Shown here: piece by piece, positions 16,485 to 24,882 of the stretch
Layout: every line of letters starts with the position of its first letter
Numbering within the stretch: position 1 is the stretch's first letter
Source: Bacteroidales bacterium
GTDB lineage: Bacteria > Bacteroidota > Bacteroidia > Bacteroidales > PUMT01
Length of the DNA: 36,265 nucleotides
Direction of reading: 5' to 3'
Assembly (NCBI GenBank): GCA_007132715.1
Contig: SLOE01000132.1
Coordinates: forward strand, 1-36,265
Program-made: the position numbers and the translations under genes
The notes under the pieces: model-generated
What the model saw: the letters and a program-made list of their open reading frames with translations, nothing else
Database searches by the model: none
Told to the model about the DNA's origin: nothing

Positions 16485-17285
16485 ATGCAAAAGATTAATT
16501 GTTTTATAGTACTAACTCTTTTTTTGTTGCTTTCCGGCAGGGGTGTTGCCCAGCCTGACAACAGATTTCGCCAGCCTCACAGCGTGAACCAGTTTGAAGT
16601 TCTTGTTTACACTAGTCCGGATCGCTGGCACAACCTCTCCGAACCGGTTGCACTGCTTGAATTCCAGGAGATGGCACAGAGGCATGCTTTCGGACTGACA
16701 TGGACCACGGTGAACGGCATGTTCAATGACAGGGCGCTTGAACAGTTTGATGTAATAGTTTTTCTCCATTCCACCACCAGGGATTTTAACGATGAGCAAC
16801 TTGAAAGTTTCAGGAAGTTTATCCGCAATGGCGGCGGGTTTGTCGGCATCCACGGGGCTTCTGCAATGACCACCGAGTGTGACTGGTACCGGCAACTTGT
16901 TGGACGCGTTTTTACCTATCATCCAGAGGAACAGACTGCTGTGATGCATGTCGCGGACAAAAACCATCCGTCCACCATGCATCTGCCTGACAGGTGGCTG
17001 TGGACTGACGAATGGTATGCATTTGGCCCGGAGCTGACTCCCGGTCTTAATTACCTTCTTACAGTAGATGAATCGACATATGATCCCCGCAGGACCTGGG
17101 GTGATGATACAAGAACAGCTTACATGGGTGATTTCCATCCAATAGCCTGGTACCATGAATTTGATGGGGGTAGGTCTTTTCAGACCTCTTTGGGGCATAT
17201 GCCTTCGCTCTACAGGGACAGCAGGTTCCTTGACCATATATACGGTGGTATTTTCTGGGCAGCAACCGGTTTGGGTGTATATTAA
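16485..17285 (+). CDS. Secreted ThuA-domain protein
   Basis: ATG 16485 (266 aa) gives a signal peptide, MQKINCFIVLTLFLLLSGRG, cut near VAQPD; the track start is 11 codons earlier. The body is the class I glutamine amidotransferase-like ThuA fold: FEVLVYTSPDRWHN, FDVIVFLHSTTRDFN, FRKFIRNGGGFVGIHGA (about 120-136), MGDFHPIAWYHEFDGGRSFQTSLGH and a final YGGIFWAA. ThuA is named from rhizobial trehalose utilisation, where ThuA and ThuB act in a 3-keto-trehalose route. Here it is 34 nt upstream of a Gfo/Idh/MocA oxidoreductase in the same direction, the same pairing type. A role in handling oxidised (keto) glycosides in the periplasm is inferred from that pairing. Confidence 0.86.
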   Translation: MQKINCFIVLTLFLLLSGRGVAQPDNRFRQPHSVNQFEVLVYTSPDRWHNLSEPVALLEFQEMAQRHAFGLTWTTVNGMFNDRALEQFDVIVFLHSTTRDFNDEQLESFRKFIRNGGGFVGIHGASAMTTECDWYRQLVGRVFTYHPEEQTAVMHVADKNHPSTMHLPDRWLWTDEWYAFGPELTPGLNYLLTVDESTYDPRRTWGDDTRTAYMGDFHPIAWYHEFDGGRSFQTSLGHMPSLYRDSRFLDHIYGGIFWAATGLGVY

Positions 17286-17319
17286 CATAATGATATTGAT
17301 ATTGAAAAAATTAAAATTT

Positions 17320-18651
17320 ATGAAAAACAGCAGCAGAAGATCATTCCTTAAGAAATCGGCAATAGCAATGGCGGGAGCCGGATTATACTCGTCAATGCCT
17401 CATGATCTCTATGGATCATCCACACCGGCTGGCCGCATCAACGTGGGTGTAATAGGTGTTAACTGGTTTGGTACCGTTAATATGCAGTACCTGCTCAGGG
17501 CCGATCCAGGGGTGCATTGTACCGCCATGTGTGATGTTGACCAGGTCAGGCTGAGGGAACAGACCGCCGTCCTTGAAAAAGAGTTTCCGTCACGGGCCGG
17601 CAATATTAAGCTATACCATGATTTTCGCCGGTTTCTTGATGATAAAGATATAGACGCTGTTATTATTGCCACTCCCGACCACTGGCATGCAATAATGTTT
17701 GCGGAGGCATGCCTTGCAGGCAAAGCAATCTATATCGAGAAGCCTACCGGGTACAGCGTTGCAGAATGCCGGAAAATGGTGGAACTGCAGCGGAAATACC
17801 AGACTGTTGTTACCACAGGGCTTTGGCATATCAGCCTTGATTACTTTCTCGAAGCATTCGATATTTTACGTACCGGCATATTGGGAGATGTATTCAAGGT
17901 GCATTGCTGGATATCGGGGACCACAGACCCGGTCATTTATGATCCTGCATCACAGCCTGTTCCTGAGACCCTTGATTACAAAATGTGGTTGGGGCCTGCA
18001 CCCTACCGGCCCTATAACAGTAACAGGCTGCACCGTCAATGGAGGAATTACTGGGATTATGGAGGAGGGCAGCAGACAGACTGGGTGCATTACCTCGATT
18101 CGGGGTTTGACGGATTGCTTGCACTGGGGCATAAAAGGGCCTACCCCAAATCGGTTTACTCTACAGGATACAGGCATCCGGAAACAATGACCGAAACCCC
18201 GCGTGTGCAGACCTCAGTGTTCCAGTTTGATGATTACCATGTGGTATGGGAACAGCAGGTTGCCGGCCTGTATAACAGGGGAGACGGGGTTGCCTGGATC
18301 GGAAGTAACGGAACCCTGATTTGTAACCGTACAGGCTGGGAGATCATTCCGCAGAATGACAGGGGAGGTAAGCCCCTGATTGAGGCACGGAGAAGATCCG
18401 GCCCGTATGGTGACCAGCATAAACATATGATCAACTGGATGGATTGTATAAGAAATAACAACCCGAATACCAACGGTACGATCGAAAAGGGTTGCTATGC
18501 CACCGAACTGGCCTGTATTGCAAATATTTCCCACAGGACAGGAGGGAAAAGCCTCGAGTATATGCCGGATGAGATGAAGTTCAAAAATAACCGTGAGGCT
18601 GACTCCTATATTATGCCTGAATATCATCATAACTGGGAATTGAAAACCTGA
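17320..18651 (+). CDS. Tat-exported Gfo/Idh/MocA family oxidoreductase
   Basis: ATG 17320 (443 aa) is chosen over the 55-codon-longer track start because it places a twin-arginine leader, SSRRSFLKKSAIAMAGAGL, at the N-terminus. The NAD(P)-binding Rossmann motif is GVIGVNWFG (43-51), followed by the ATPDHWH block (118-124), the conserved EKP (140-142) and a C-terminal alpha/beta substrate domain. Such Tat-exported members carry their nicotinamide cofactor through the membrane already bound and oxidise or rearrange sugars outside the cytoplasm. It lies 34 nt behind the ThuA gene and is very likely co-transcribed with it. Candidate reactions are sugar 3-dehydrogenation, or NAD-dependent glycoside hydrolysis like GH109. 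Confidence 0.88.
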   Translation: MKNSSRRSFLKKSAIAMAGAGLYSSMPHDLYGSSTPAGRINVGVIGVNWFGTVNMQYLLRADPGVHCTAMCDVDQVRLREQTAVLEKEFPSRAGNIKLYHDFRRFLDDKDIDAVIIATPDHWHAIMFAEACLAGKAIYIEKPTGYSVAECRKMVELQRKYQTVVTTGLWHISLDYFLEAFDILRTGILGDVFKVHCWISGTTDPVIYDPASQPVPETLDYKMWLGPAPYRPYNSNRLHRQWRNYWDYGGGQQTDWVHYLDSGFDGLLALGHKRAYPKSVYSTGYRHPETMTETPRVQTSVFQFDDYHVVWEQQVAGLYNRGDGVAWIGSNGTLICNRTGWEIIPQNDRGGKPLIEARRRSGPYGDQHKHMINWMDCIRNNNPNTNGTIEKGCYATELACIANISHRTGGKSLEYMPDEMKFKNNREADSYIMPEYHHNWELKT

Positions 18652-18803
18652 TTGCCGGATCAAATTTTTACCCGGTTCCGGAAAACATTGCCGGATACCT
18701 GTTTTGCGACGGATCTTTTGAATTTTGGTTTCTGCTTTGAAATAAAATTGGTAACTTGGTGCGGAATAATAGTACAATTCTGTAATAAACATATTGCTTA
18801 ATA

Positions 18804-19463
18804 ATGGAACAAACAGAAATGGAGTTCACGCACCAGGGCGAAAAACTGGCAGCAAGGCATCCATTTTTCGGACCGGCGAACTCAAAAACATTACTTGAAA
18901 GCATTAAGCATGATAAATACTCCGAACCTGCCTTCCCCGAGCTGGCCTCATTTATCCACCGGTACTATGGCGAGGAAGGCCACAGGGCCAGGGAAATCAG
19001 GGAGATAATGACCGCAAAGTATTTTGTCGGGTTTACAGCGGTACTTTACATGCCGGGGAAAAAGGAGGTGTACTTTATTGACAGACCCGTCTTTCACTGG
19101 GATGCCGTTGTTGATACCGACAACCTGCTGTTGAGGCTTAAACTTGGAAAGGCAAGGGCCAGCGTCCCTTTTGACAAGGTTGAGACAGGGTCGGTACCCT
19201 TTGATAAGATTCCGAAAAATCCTTTCTTCAGGGCTGTAAGCGGAGGTGAGGAGGGTGCTGAGAAACTTGCCGAGATTGCTTCGATGCACACTGATAAGAA
19301 GGGCCACATATTTGTCCCCGACATCTCATACTTTACAAGCCCCCAGGCAAGAATTGCCCTGCTCTATTCATACGATAAGGGCAGGAGCCTTACTGTAAGC
19401 CTGAACGGTTCGGGATACAGTATCAACAGTTACACTTTTGGTTTGATCAGCGGAAGGGATTGA
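18804..19463 (+). CDS. Uncharacterised protein, 219 aa
   Basis: I do not recognise this family. There is no signal peptide or membrane segment, so it is probably cytoplasmic. The N-terminal third is helical and charged; the rest is predicted mixed beta strand (VGFTAVLYMPGKKEVYFIDRPVF, IALLYSYDKGRSLTVSLNGSGYSI). A short internal repeat, SVPFDKV and SVPFDKI, lies 10 residues apart at about 116-133. Codon usage and G+C content look like the neighbours, and a continuous frame ending with a stop 32 nt before the convergent GH127 remnant supports a real gene. A second ATG, five codons downstream (MEFTHQ), is a possible start. It has its own 150-base upstream gap, where I saw no good promoter. Confidence 0.65.
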   Translation: MEQTEMEFTHQGEKLAARHPFFGPANSKTLLESIKHDKYSEPAFPELASFIHRYYGEEGHRAREIREIMTAKYFVGFTAVLYMPGKKEVYFIDRPVFHWDAVVDTDNLLLRLKLGKARASVPFDKVETGSVPFDKIPKNPFFRAVSGGEEGAEKLAEIASMHTDKKGHIFVPDISYFTSPQARIALLYSYDKGRSLTVSLNGSGYSINSYTFGLISGRD

Positions 19464-19495
19464 GCAGACAGGAAACCCTGCCATAATTTACATCA

Positions 19496-21066
19496 TCATT
19501 GATCCTCTGCCTTTCTTCCTGATACTCTCCGGTCCAGCTCCTCACGAGTTATAACCGGCCAGTAGATCATATACCGTGCTTCATGTATTTCGTAAAAGGG
19601 AACCAGTGTTAATTCGTTACCTTCAGGGTAATGTATAAGGTCCGGAATTCTGAAGGTCATTGGCTTTTCTCCCGTGGGTACGATCAGGTTGCTGAAATCC
19701 CTGTCAGTGCTTACTATCAGGGGAGCGCTGTCAACAGGATAGTGAGGGCCGCCTGCAACATGTGCCCACCGGCCGTCATCGGCAAAGATTCCGTCAAGAT
19801 CGTCATCACCTGTTACTGCAGCCAGGACAACGGGGCCATGTAAGATCGAGGCCCAGTCAGAACCGTCGGGCAAATACTCAATCCTTGTTTTCATCGGTAG
19901 TGAAACAGTAATCACATCACCGTTCTTCCATCTGCGGGTCACAGGAACATAGATGCCGTTGTTATCATGCAGATATATCATTTCAGTGTATTTCCCGTGA
20001 TTTTCCAGACCCGATCCGACACAGCACCAGAAACAGTCATGTGGCTGTGAATATACCCTGTAATGCCTGGGACGCATGGGGGTGAAATAGACATAGCCGC
20101 CCTCCGGGTGCTTGGAGGAAAGGATATGATTGTAAAGTGCCCTTTCATAGTAATCCATGTATTTGTTCCCGGGATCTGCCAGGTACAATAATTTGGACAG
20201 CCGCAACATGTTATAGGTATTGCAGGTTTCAGGGCCCTGATTGGATGATACCATCGATGAAAAATCATCAGGCGGATGTAAATGCTCATATACACTGTTT
20301 CCCCCGATCGAAACGGTCCAGTTATCAACAATGGCATCCCAGAAAAATTCCGATGCCTTGTTCCATTTATCATTATTAGTCGCTTCTGCATATCTCTGAA
20401 AACCTATGACTTTTGGGATCTGGGTGTTGGCGTGCATACCCGTCAGCCGATTCTCTTTACTGATGAGAGGATCAAGGATCAGCCTGTGAGAAAACCTTTC
20501 GGCCAGTTCCAGGTATTTGTCGTTGCCGGCAATAAGGTATGCATCGCGTAATCCGGCATAAAGCTTGTGTATATTGTACCACGGGACCCATTTATCGTTA
20601 AGTGAGAAGTTTGCGGCATTTATCTCTCCCCGGGCAATATCTGCCCACATCTCCCTGCCCCCGGGTATTCCCCCACATAGCCGTTACCGTTGGCCTCCTG
20701 GCACCTGGCAAGCCAGTCGGTCATGTAGTCCAGGCGCCTGAGAAGTTCAGCGTTGCCGGTAGCAGCATACATTAATGAGAGCGCTGAGAGATAATGCCCT
20801 CCTATGTGGCCGTCAAGCCCTGTATTCTCCCAGTTACCATAGCTTTCAGCCAGCGGTGTTAACCCTGCCTCCCTGATGAAGGGAGCCAGTAACCGGTCCA
20901 CATCCATTTCAAGCATATACCGTAAGCTGGCCTCCTGTGCCACGAGAAAAGGGCTTTCCAGCAATTCTACATCATCCGGCCTGAAGGTATTCAGATCACC
21001 CTGACCACTATGCTTACAGGCAACCACAAGCATGCAAATGAAAATATAAACGATGAATTTTTGCAT
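19496..21066 (-). pseudogene. GH127 (DUF1680) beta-L-arabinofuranosidase-like gene, frameshifted and internally shortened
   Basis: The track shows two pieces, 21120-20620 and 20650-19496. Starting at ATG 21066 (lipoprotein leader with LVVAC), the frame runs through YGNWENTGLDGHIGGHYLSALS to GNGYVG, then shifts at a G5 run (20670-20674). Adding one G restores GYVGGIPGGREMWADIARG and joins both pieces into about 523 aa. Zinc/catalytic motifs GPETCNTYNML and FWCCVGSG (paired Cys) and a candidate acid Glu in YEHLHPPDD are present. GH127 enzymes are usually about 640 residues. Compared with the family as I remember it, two blocks are absent in frame: one with the HGG(M/L)NE motif at AYLIAGN/DKYLEL (near 20520), and one at GIYV/PVTRRWKNGD (near 19950). 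The gene is most likely inactive, unless these are assembly errors. Confidence 0.8.
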
Positions 21067-21090
21067 AAAAAACCTTATTTGTTCAATCCG

Positions 21091-21121
21091 TAAATATAGC
21101 AAGCCGGCGATAATATCCAAA
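21091..21121 (-). promoter_or_regulatory. Candidate promoter for the GH127 remnant
   Basis: Minus-strand TTTG (21121-21118), 19 nt, then TATATTTA (21098-21091) matches the Bacteroidota consensus with one change in the -7 box. It overlaps the stop codon of the TSUP gene and gives a leader of about 18 nt to ATG 21066, so the GH127 gene may have had its own start as well as read-through from the permease. Confidence 0.42.
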
Positions 21122-21877
21122 CTAGAAGAACAGCCTCACCGAGGCCAGGGTTGTCATAATGATGATCAGCCACCTGAACGGTTTTTCGGGAATGATGCGT
21201 ACAAGCCTGATGCCCAGAAAGCCTCCTGTGATAATTACCGGAAGCATCACCAGATTTATGGAAAAGGAACGGAGTGTGATGGTTTCCCAGACAAGTATGT
21301 GGAAGGGGATCTTGAAAAGATTGACAACCAGGAAGAACCATGCGCCTGTTCCAATGAGTACATTCTTGGGCATTTGCATGGCAAGCAGGTACAGGCTCAT
21401 GATGGGGCCGGCGGTGTTTCCTATCATGGTACTGAAGCCGCCGGTAACACCGAAGAAACTGCCTGTCCACCAGTTGGCCGGCAGCGCCCTGGTGTTTCGC
21501 ATCCGCTCCCTCCATATCATAACGGGTATACCTCCGAGTATGAAAATTCCCATCAGTATCTTGAATGTACTGTCGTTAATGACGGCGCCCACCCAGATGG
21601 CCGCGATTATGCCGAGTGCCGCAAAGGGAAACAGTCTCCTGAGATGGCTCCAGCTTGCATGCCTGTTATAGTATATTACAGCAATGATATCTGCCATCGA
21701 AAGCATGGGAAGGAGCAGGCCGGCAGAGATTTTCCCGCCAAATATGCCTGCCAGCAGCGGGGCGGCCAGCATACCAAGTCCGTATATTCCCGTCTTGGAC
21801 ATCCCGACAAACAGGGCAACCATTACAAGGATTGCCCAGTGCATACCAGTAAGTGATCCGGATAGTTCGGCTGGCAT
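21122..21877 (-). CDS. TSUP-family (TauE/SafE) membrane permease
   Basis: The track begins at TTG 21904, which falls inside a -7 element, so I choose ATG 21877 (251 aa). There are seven to eight hydrophobic segments; the half-motifs ALFVGMSKTGIYGLGMLAAPLLA near the N-terminus and FFGVTGGFSTMIGNTAGPIMSLYLL in the middle are the paired repeats typical of the TSUP family, with the G...K and G...N-G-P signatures. Characterised members export sulfite, sulfoacetate or similar organosulfur anions. The gene is followed after 55 nt by the GH127 remnant on the same strand. Release of sulfite or sulfate from sulfated polysaccharides would be a reason for such a permease here, but no sulfatase is in the window. 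Confidence 0.85.
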   Translation of the reverse strand: MPAELSGSLTGMHWAILVMVALFVGMSKTGIYGLGMLAAPLLAGIFGGKISAGLLLPMLSMADIIAVIYYNRHASWSHLRRLFPFAALGIIAAIWVGAVINDSTFKILMGIFILGGIPVMIWRERMRNTRALPANWWTGSFFGVTGGFSTMIGNTAGPIMSLYLLAMQMPKNVLIGTGAWFFLVVNLFKIPFHILVWETITLRSFSINLVMLPVIITGGFLGIRLVRIIPEKPFRWLIIIMTTLASVRLFF

Positions 21878-21901
21878 ATCTGGCTGATTTAACAACGGGG
21901 A

Positions 21902-21909
21902 CAAAACTA
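21902..21909 (-). promoter_or_regulatory. Candidate -7 element for the TSUP gene
   Basis: TAGTTTTG on the minus strand fits TAnnTTTG exactly, about 25 nt before ATG 21877. No clear TTTG partner is seen at normal spacing, so the call is weak. Confidence 0.35.
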
Positions 21910-22003
21910 CATAAGTTTTTATAAATGTTGATACACCGGCTTCTTGTTTAAAAAAATCCTGTTAAATAGTTGCAGGATATTACAGAAAGTCTATTTTTGA
22001 CTT

Positions 22004-22015
22004 TTCTGATCAGAA
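22004..22015. promoter_or_regulatory. Perfect 12-bp palindrome upstream of the second Gfo/Idh gene
   Basis: TTCTGATCAGAA is a perfect palindrome in the divergent region between the TSUP permease and the oxidoreductase. It lies about 20 bp above a possible -33 box (TTCG 22034-22037, then TAAATTTT 22057-22064). An operator is plausible, but the region is AT-rich and such palindromes also arise by chance. Confidence 0.3.
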
Positions 22016-22030
22016 GATTATCACCAGCCA

Positions 22031-22050
22031 AAATTCGAAATTTCCGAAAT
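22031..22050. promoter_or_regulatory. Overlapping palindromes near the Gfo/Idh promoter
   Basis: AAATT-CGA-AATTT (22031-22043) and ATTTC-C-GAAAT (22040-22050) overlap each other and lie between the candidate -33 and -7 elements. Together with the 12-bp palindrome upstream they make a compact control region. Function is inferred only from position and symmetry. Confidence 0.28.
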
Positions 22051-22086
22051 AGCGTATAAATTTTATAAATCTAATCGATAACAGTC

Positions 22087-23424
22087 ATGAATAAAAAATC
22101 CAAAGATCTTAGCCGTCGCAGATTCATTGGCGATGCTGCCGCCATAGGTGCCCTGGGTGCACTTGGTGTTGGTGCACTCGTAACTTCCTGCCATAGTAAA
22201 CCTAAATACACAGCTCCTGTTTTTCCTGATCAGGCTCCGGACGGGCCCCGGCTGAAGGCCGGACTTGTAGGATGCGGGGACAGGGGTACTGGTGCAGCTT
22301 TTGACTTCCTGAGTGCAGGACCAAATCTCGAGATCGTGGCAATGGGTGATGTTTTGCAGGACCGGCTGGACCGGTGCAGAAATGCACTCAGGGAACACAG
22401 GGGTGTTGAGATACCGGACGACAGGTGTTTCCTTGGCTTTGATTCTTACAGGAAAGTGATCGATTCGGATATCGATGTTGTACTGCTGTGCCAGCCGACA
22501 CATTTCAGACCGGAGAGTCTGCTATATGCGGTGCAGGCCCGAAAGCACGTCTTTGCCGAAAAGTGTGTAGGTGTTGATCCGGTTGGCGTCCGCTCTGTCA
22601 TGGCATCGGGCAGGATGGCTGAGGCGGCGGGCCTTAATGTTGTTGTAGGCACACAGAGGCGCCACCAGAAGGATTATGTGAAAACTTTCGAGATGGTTAA
22701 GAACGGTGCCATCGGCGATCTTATATCAGCTAACTGTTACTGGAACCAGGGCTCCTTCCGCCATGTCTATCCCAGGGAAGGATGGTCGGATATGGAGGCC
22801 ATGATACGCGACTTTTTCAACTGGTGCTGGTTGTCGGGAGACCATATCCTCGACCAGAATATACATAACATAGATATTATCGTGTGGTTTTTCGAAAAGT
22901 ACCCGGTAAGTGCGGTAGGTTTCGGCGGAAGGCACAGGAGACCGCTGGGTGACCAGTATGATTTCTTCAGCGTCGATTTCGCTTTTGATGACGGAAGGCA
23001 CTTTCATGCCATGAGCAGGCAGATTGACGGTTGTGCAAACAATGTATCGGAAATGATATACGGGACTAAAGGCTACACCAACTGCCGCAACATGATATGG
23101 GACTATGACGATAACCTGATCTGGGAATATGAGTACCCGATGGGCGATGACGGCACTCGCCGGACAAGTGTGGTAATAAGCCCCTATGTGCAGGAGCATA
23201 TCAACCTGGTCACTGCCATCCGCACCGGTAATTATATCAACGAGGTGCAGAATGTTTGTGAATCCAACATGGCCGCCATAATGGGACGTGAATCAGCCTA
23301 TACGGGCAGGCAGATGACCTGGGATGACATGATGAACTCCAACCTCAGGCTCGGACCAACGGAATACAGCATGGGGCCGGTAGATATACCGCCTGTGCCT
23401 CCCGTTCCCGGAACCAGTTCCTGA
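22087..23424 (+). CDS. Tat-lipoprotein Gfo/Idh/MocA family oxidoreductase
   Basis: A 445-aa protein. The leader combines a twin-arginine motif SRRRFIGD (9-16), a hydrophobic run of Gly/Ala/Leu, and a lipobox-like TSC with Cys35, so it should be exported folded and then lipidated. The Rossmann motif is GLVGCGDRGTGAA (59-71). The usual EKP is EKC here (158-160), a substitution at a normally conserved proline; the following block QRRHQKDYVKTFEM and the C-terminal domain with SGDHILDQNIHNIDII are typical of the exported Bacteroidota subgroup. It starts a two-gene unit, with the CoA-disulfide-reductase-like gene 20 nt downstream. The substrate is likely a sugar or glycoside; NAD-dependent hydrolase chemistry (GH109-like) cannot be excluded. 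Confidence 0.87.
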   Translation: MNKKSKDLSRRRFIGDAAAIGALGALGVGALVTSCHSKPKYTAPVFPDQAPDGPRLKAGLVGCGDRGTGAAFDFLSAGPNLEIVAMGDVLQDRLDRCRNALREHRGVEIPDDRCFLGFDSYRKVIDSDIDVVLLCQPTHFRPESLLYAVQARKHVFAEKCVGVDPVGVRSVMASGRMAEAAGLNVVVGTQRRHQKDYVKTFEMVKNGAIGDLISANCYWNQGSFRHVYPREGWSDMEAMIRDFFNWCWLSGDHILDQNIHNIDIIVWFFEKYPVSAVGFGGRHRRPLGDQYDFFSVDFAFDDGRHFHAMSRQIDGCANNVSEMIYGTKGYTNCRNMIWDYDDNLIWEYEYPMGDDGTRRTSVVISPYVQEHINLVTAIRTGNYINEVQNVCESNMAAIMGRESAYTGRQMTWDDMMNSNLRLGPTEYSMGPVDIPPVPPVPGTSS

Positions 23425-23444
23425 TGACCGGAATATATTAAGCT

Positions 23445-24794
23445 ATGAGCAAAAACAAGCTTGTCGTAATAGGAGGCGATGCCGCCGGTATGAGTGCGGC
23501 ATCAAAAGTAAGGCGCGAGGAGCCGGACAGGGAGATAGTTGTTTTTGAGCGGGGCAGACATACCTCTTATGCTGCCTGTGGCATACCCTACCTGGTGAGT
23601 GGACTGGTAGGGTCGCCCGATATGCTTATTGCCAGGACACCTGAAGTCTTCAGGGAGAAACAGAATATCGATGTACGGATTTTTCATGAGGTTACCCGGA
23701 TTGACCCTGAAAAGAGACGTGTATTGGTTACCGACCTGAGAAAGGGCGGGGACTTCTGGGAATCATGGGATCAGTTACTGATTGCAACCGGCGCTTCACC
23801 CTTTGTTCCTGATATTGAAGGTATTGACACAGAAGGAGTGTTCTGCCTCTCAACACTACAGAGCGGGATAGATGTTTTCCGGTACATTGAAGAACAACGG
23901 CCTGCCAGGGCTGTGGTCGTGGGTGGCGGCTATATAGGCATCGAGATGGCGGAAGCGTTCAGGGACAGGGGTATGGAGGTGGCACTTGTTGACATGGCTG
24001 AGCAAATTATGGTCACCATGGATACCGGTATGGCAGATCTTATATCTGAATATATGGCTGAACAGGGTGTGAAAGTATTTACACGGGAAAAGCTTGAAGG
24101 ATTTGAAAAAGGACCGGATGGCAGGATAGGTGCAGTTGTGACCGGCAGTCAGGAGCTTGAAGCAGACCTGGTCATAGTGGGTGCCGGTGTCAGGCCAAAT
24201 TCAGCTATTGCCGCTGAGGCGGGGATAGCCACAGGTGCGGGAGGTGCCATTGCTGTCAGTAAAAAGATGGAAGCCAGCATTCCTGGCATTTGGGCTGCAG
24301 GTGATTGCGCTGAATCATACCACCTCATCAGGAAAAGTCAGGTATACATACCTCTCGGCACGGTTGCCAACAAACAGGGACTGGTGGCGGGTATTAACAT
24401 AAGCGGTGGTGATGATGAGTTTCCAGGCGTTATCGGTACAGCCATTACCAAATTCAGGGAAATGGAAATTTCACGGACAGGCCTGTCGGAGAAGGAGGCG
24501 GGTGAGCTGGGAACAGACTTGCGGACAACCACAATTGAAAGTCCGGTCCGTTCGGGGTATTTTCCCGGCACAGGCATGATGACCGTGAAGCTGCTGGCCG
24601 AAAAAAAGACCGGCAGGTTACTGGGGGGACAAATTGTTGGTACGGCCGGATCGGCCAAGAGGATTGATACAATAGCTACGGCAATAACCGCCGGGATGAC
24701 GGCACAACAGGTTGTGGACCTTGACCTGTCCTATGCACCGCCCTTCTCCCCGGTATGGGATCCGGTGCAGACCGCTGCACGAACTTTACTGTAG
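23445..24794 (+). CDS. CoA-disulfide reductase/NADH oxidase-like FAD flavoprotein
   Basis: A 449-aa pyridine nucleotide-disulfide oxidoreductase with a single redox cysteine. The FAD motif VIGGDAAGMSAA (8-19) is followed by SYAACGIPYLVSG, where Cys45 matches the active cysteine of CoA-disulfide reductase and NADH oxidase/peroxidase rather than a CxxxxC pair. A second Rossmann motif, VVVGGGYIGIEMAE, binds NAD(P)H, and GIWAAGDCAE contacts the flavin. The C-terminal dimerisation domain ends with LSYAPPFSPVWDPVQ, whose conserved Tyr is expected in CoA-disulfide reductases. It is cytoplasmic. It lies 20 nt after the Tat-exported Gfo/Idh gene and is probably co-transcribed; why these two are linked is not clear. 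Confidence 0.9.
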   Translation: MSKNKLVVIGGDAAGMSAASKVRREEPDREIVVFERGRHTSYAACGIPYLVSGLVGSPDMLIARTPEVFREKQNIDVRIFHEVTRIDPEKRRVLVTDLRKGGDFWESWDQLLIATGASPFVPDIEGIDTEGVFCLSTLQSGIDVFRYIEEQRPARAVVVGGGYIGIEMAEAFRDRGMEVALVDMAEQIMVTMDTGMADLISEYMAEQGVKVFTREKLEGFEKGPDGRIGAVVTGSQELEADLVIVGAGVRPNSAIAAEAGIATGAGGAIAVSKKMEASIPGIWAAGDCAESYHLIRKSQVYIPLGTVANKQGLVAGINISGGDDEFPGVIGTAITKFREMEISRTGLSEKEAGELGTDLRTTTIESPVRSGYFPGTGMMTVKLLAEKKTGRLLGGQIVGTAGSAKRIDTIATAITAGMTAQQVVDLDLSYAPPFSPVWDPVQTAARTLL

Positions 24795-24882
24795 AAGTGG
24801 GATGCCGCCTGTCGCTGCTTCTGCCGGTGCTATCCTGCAGCTAAGCGTAATATAGAGTAAGAGTGAGATTTGTGATCAGGGC

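Noticed and set aside
16217-16561. 115-residue extension of the PL14-like protein
   Set aside because: No signal peptide at its start, and a perfect promoter lies inside it; it also overlaps the ThuA start.
20665-20680. Programmed frameshift in the GH127 gene
   Set aside because: No slippery heptamer plus stimulator is evident, and the gene has further apparent losses, so decay or sequencing error is more likely.
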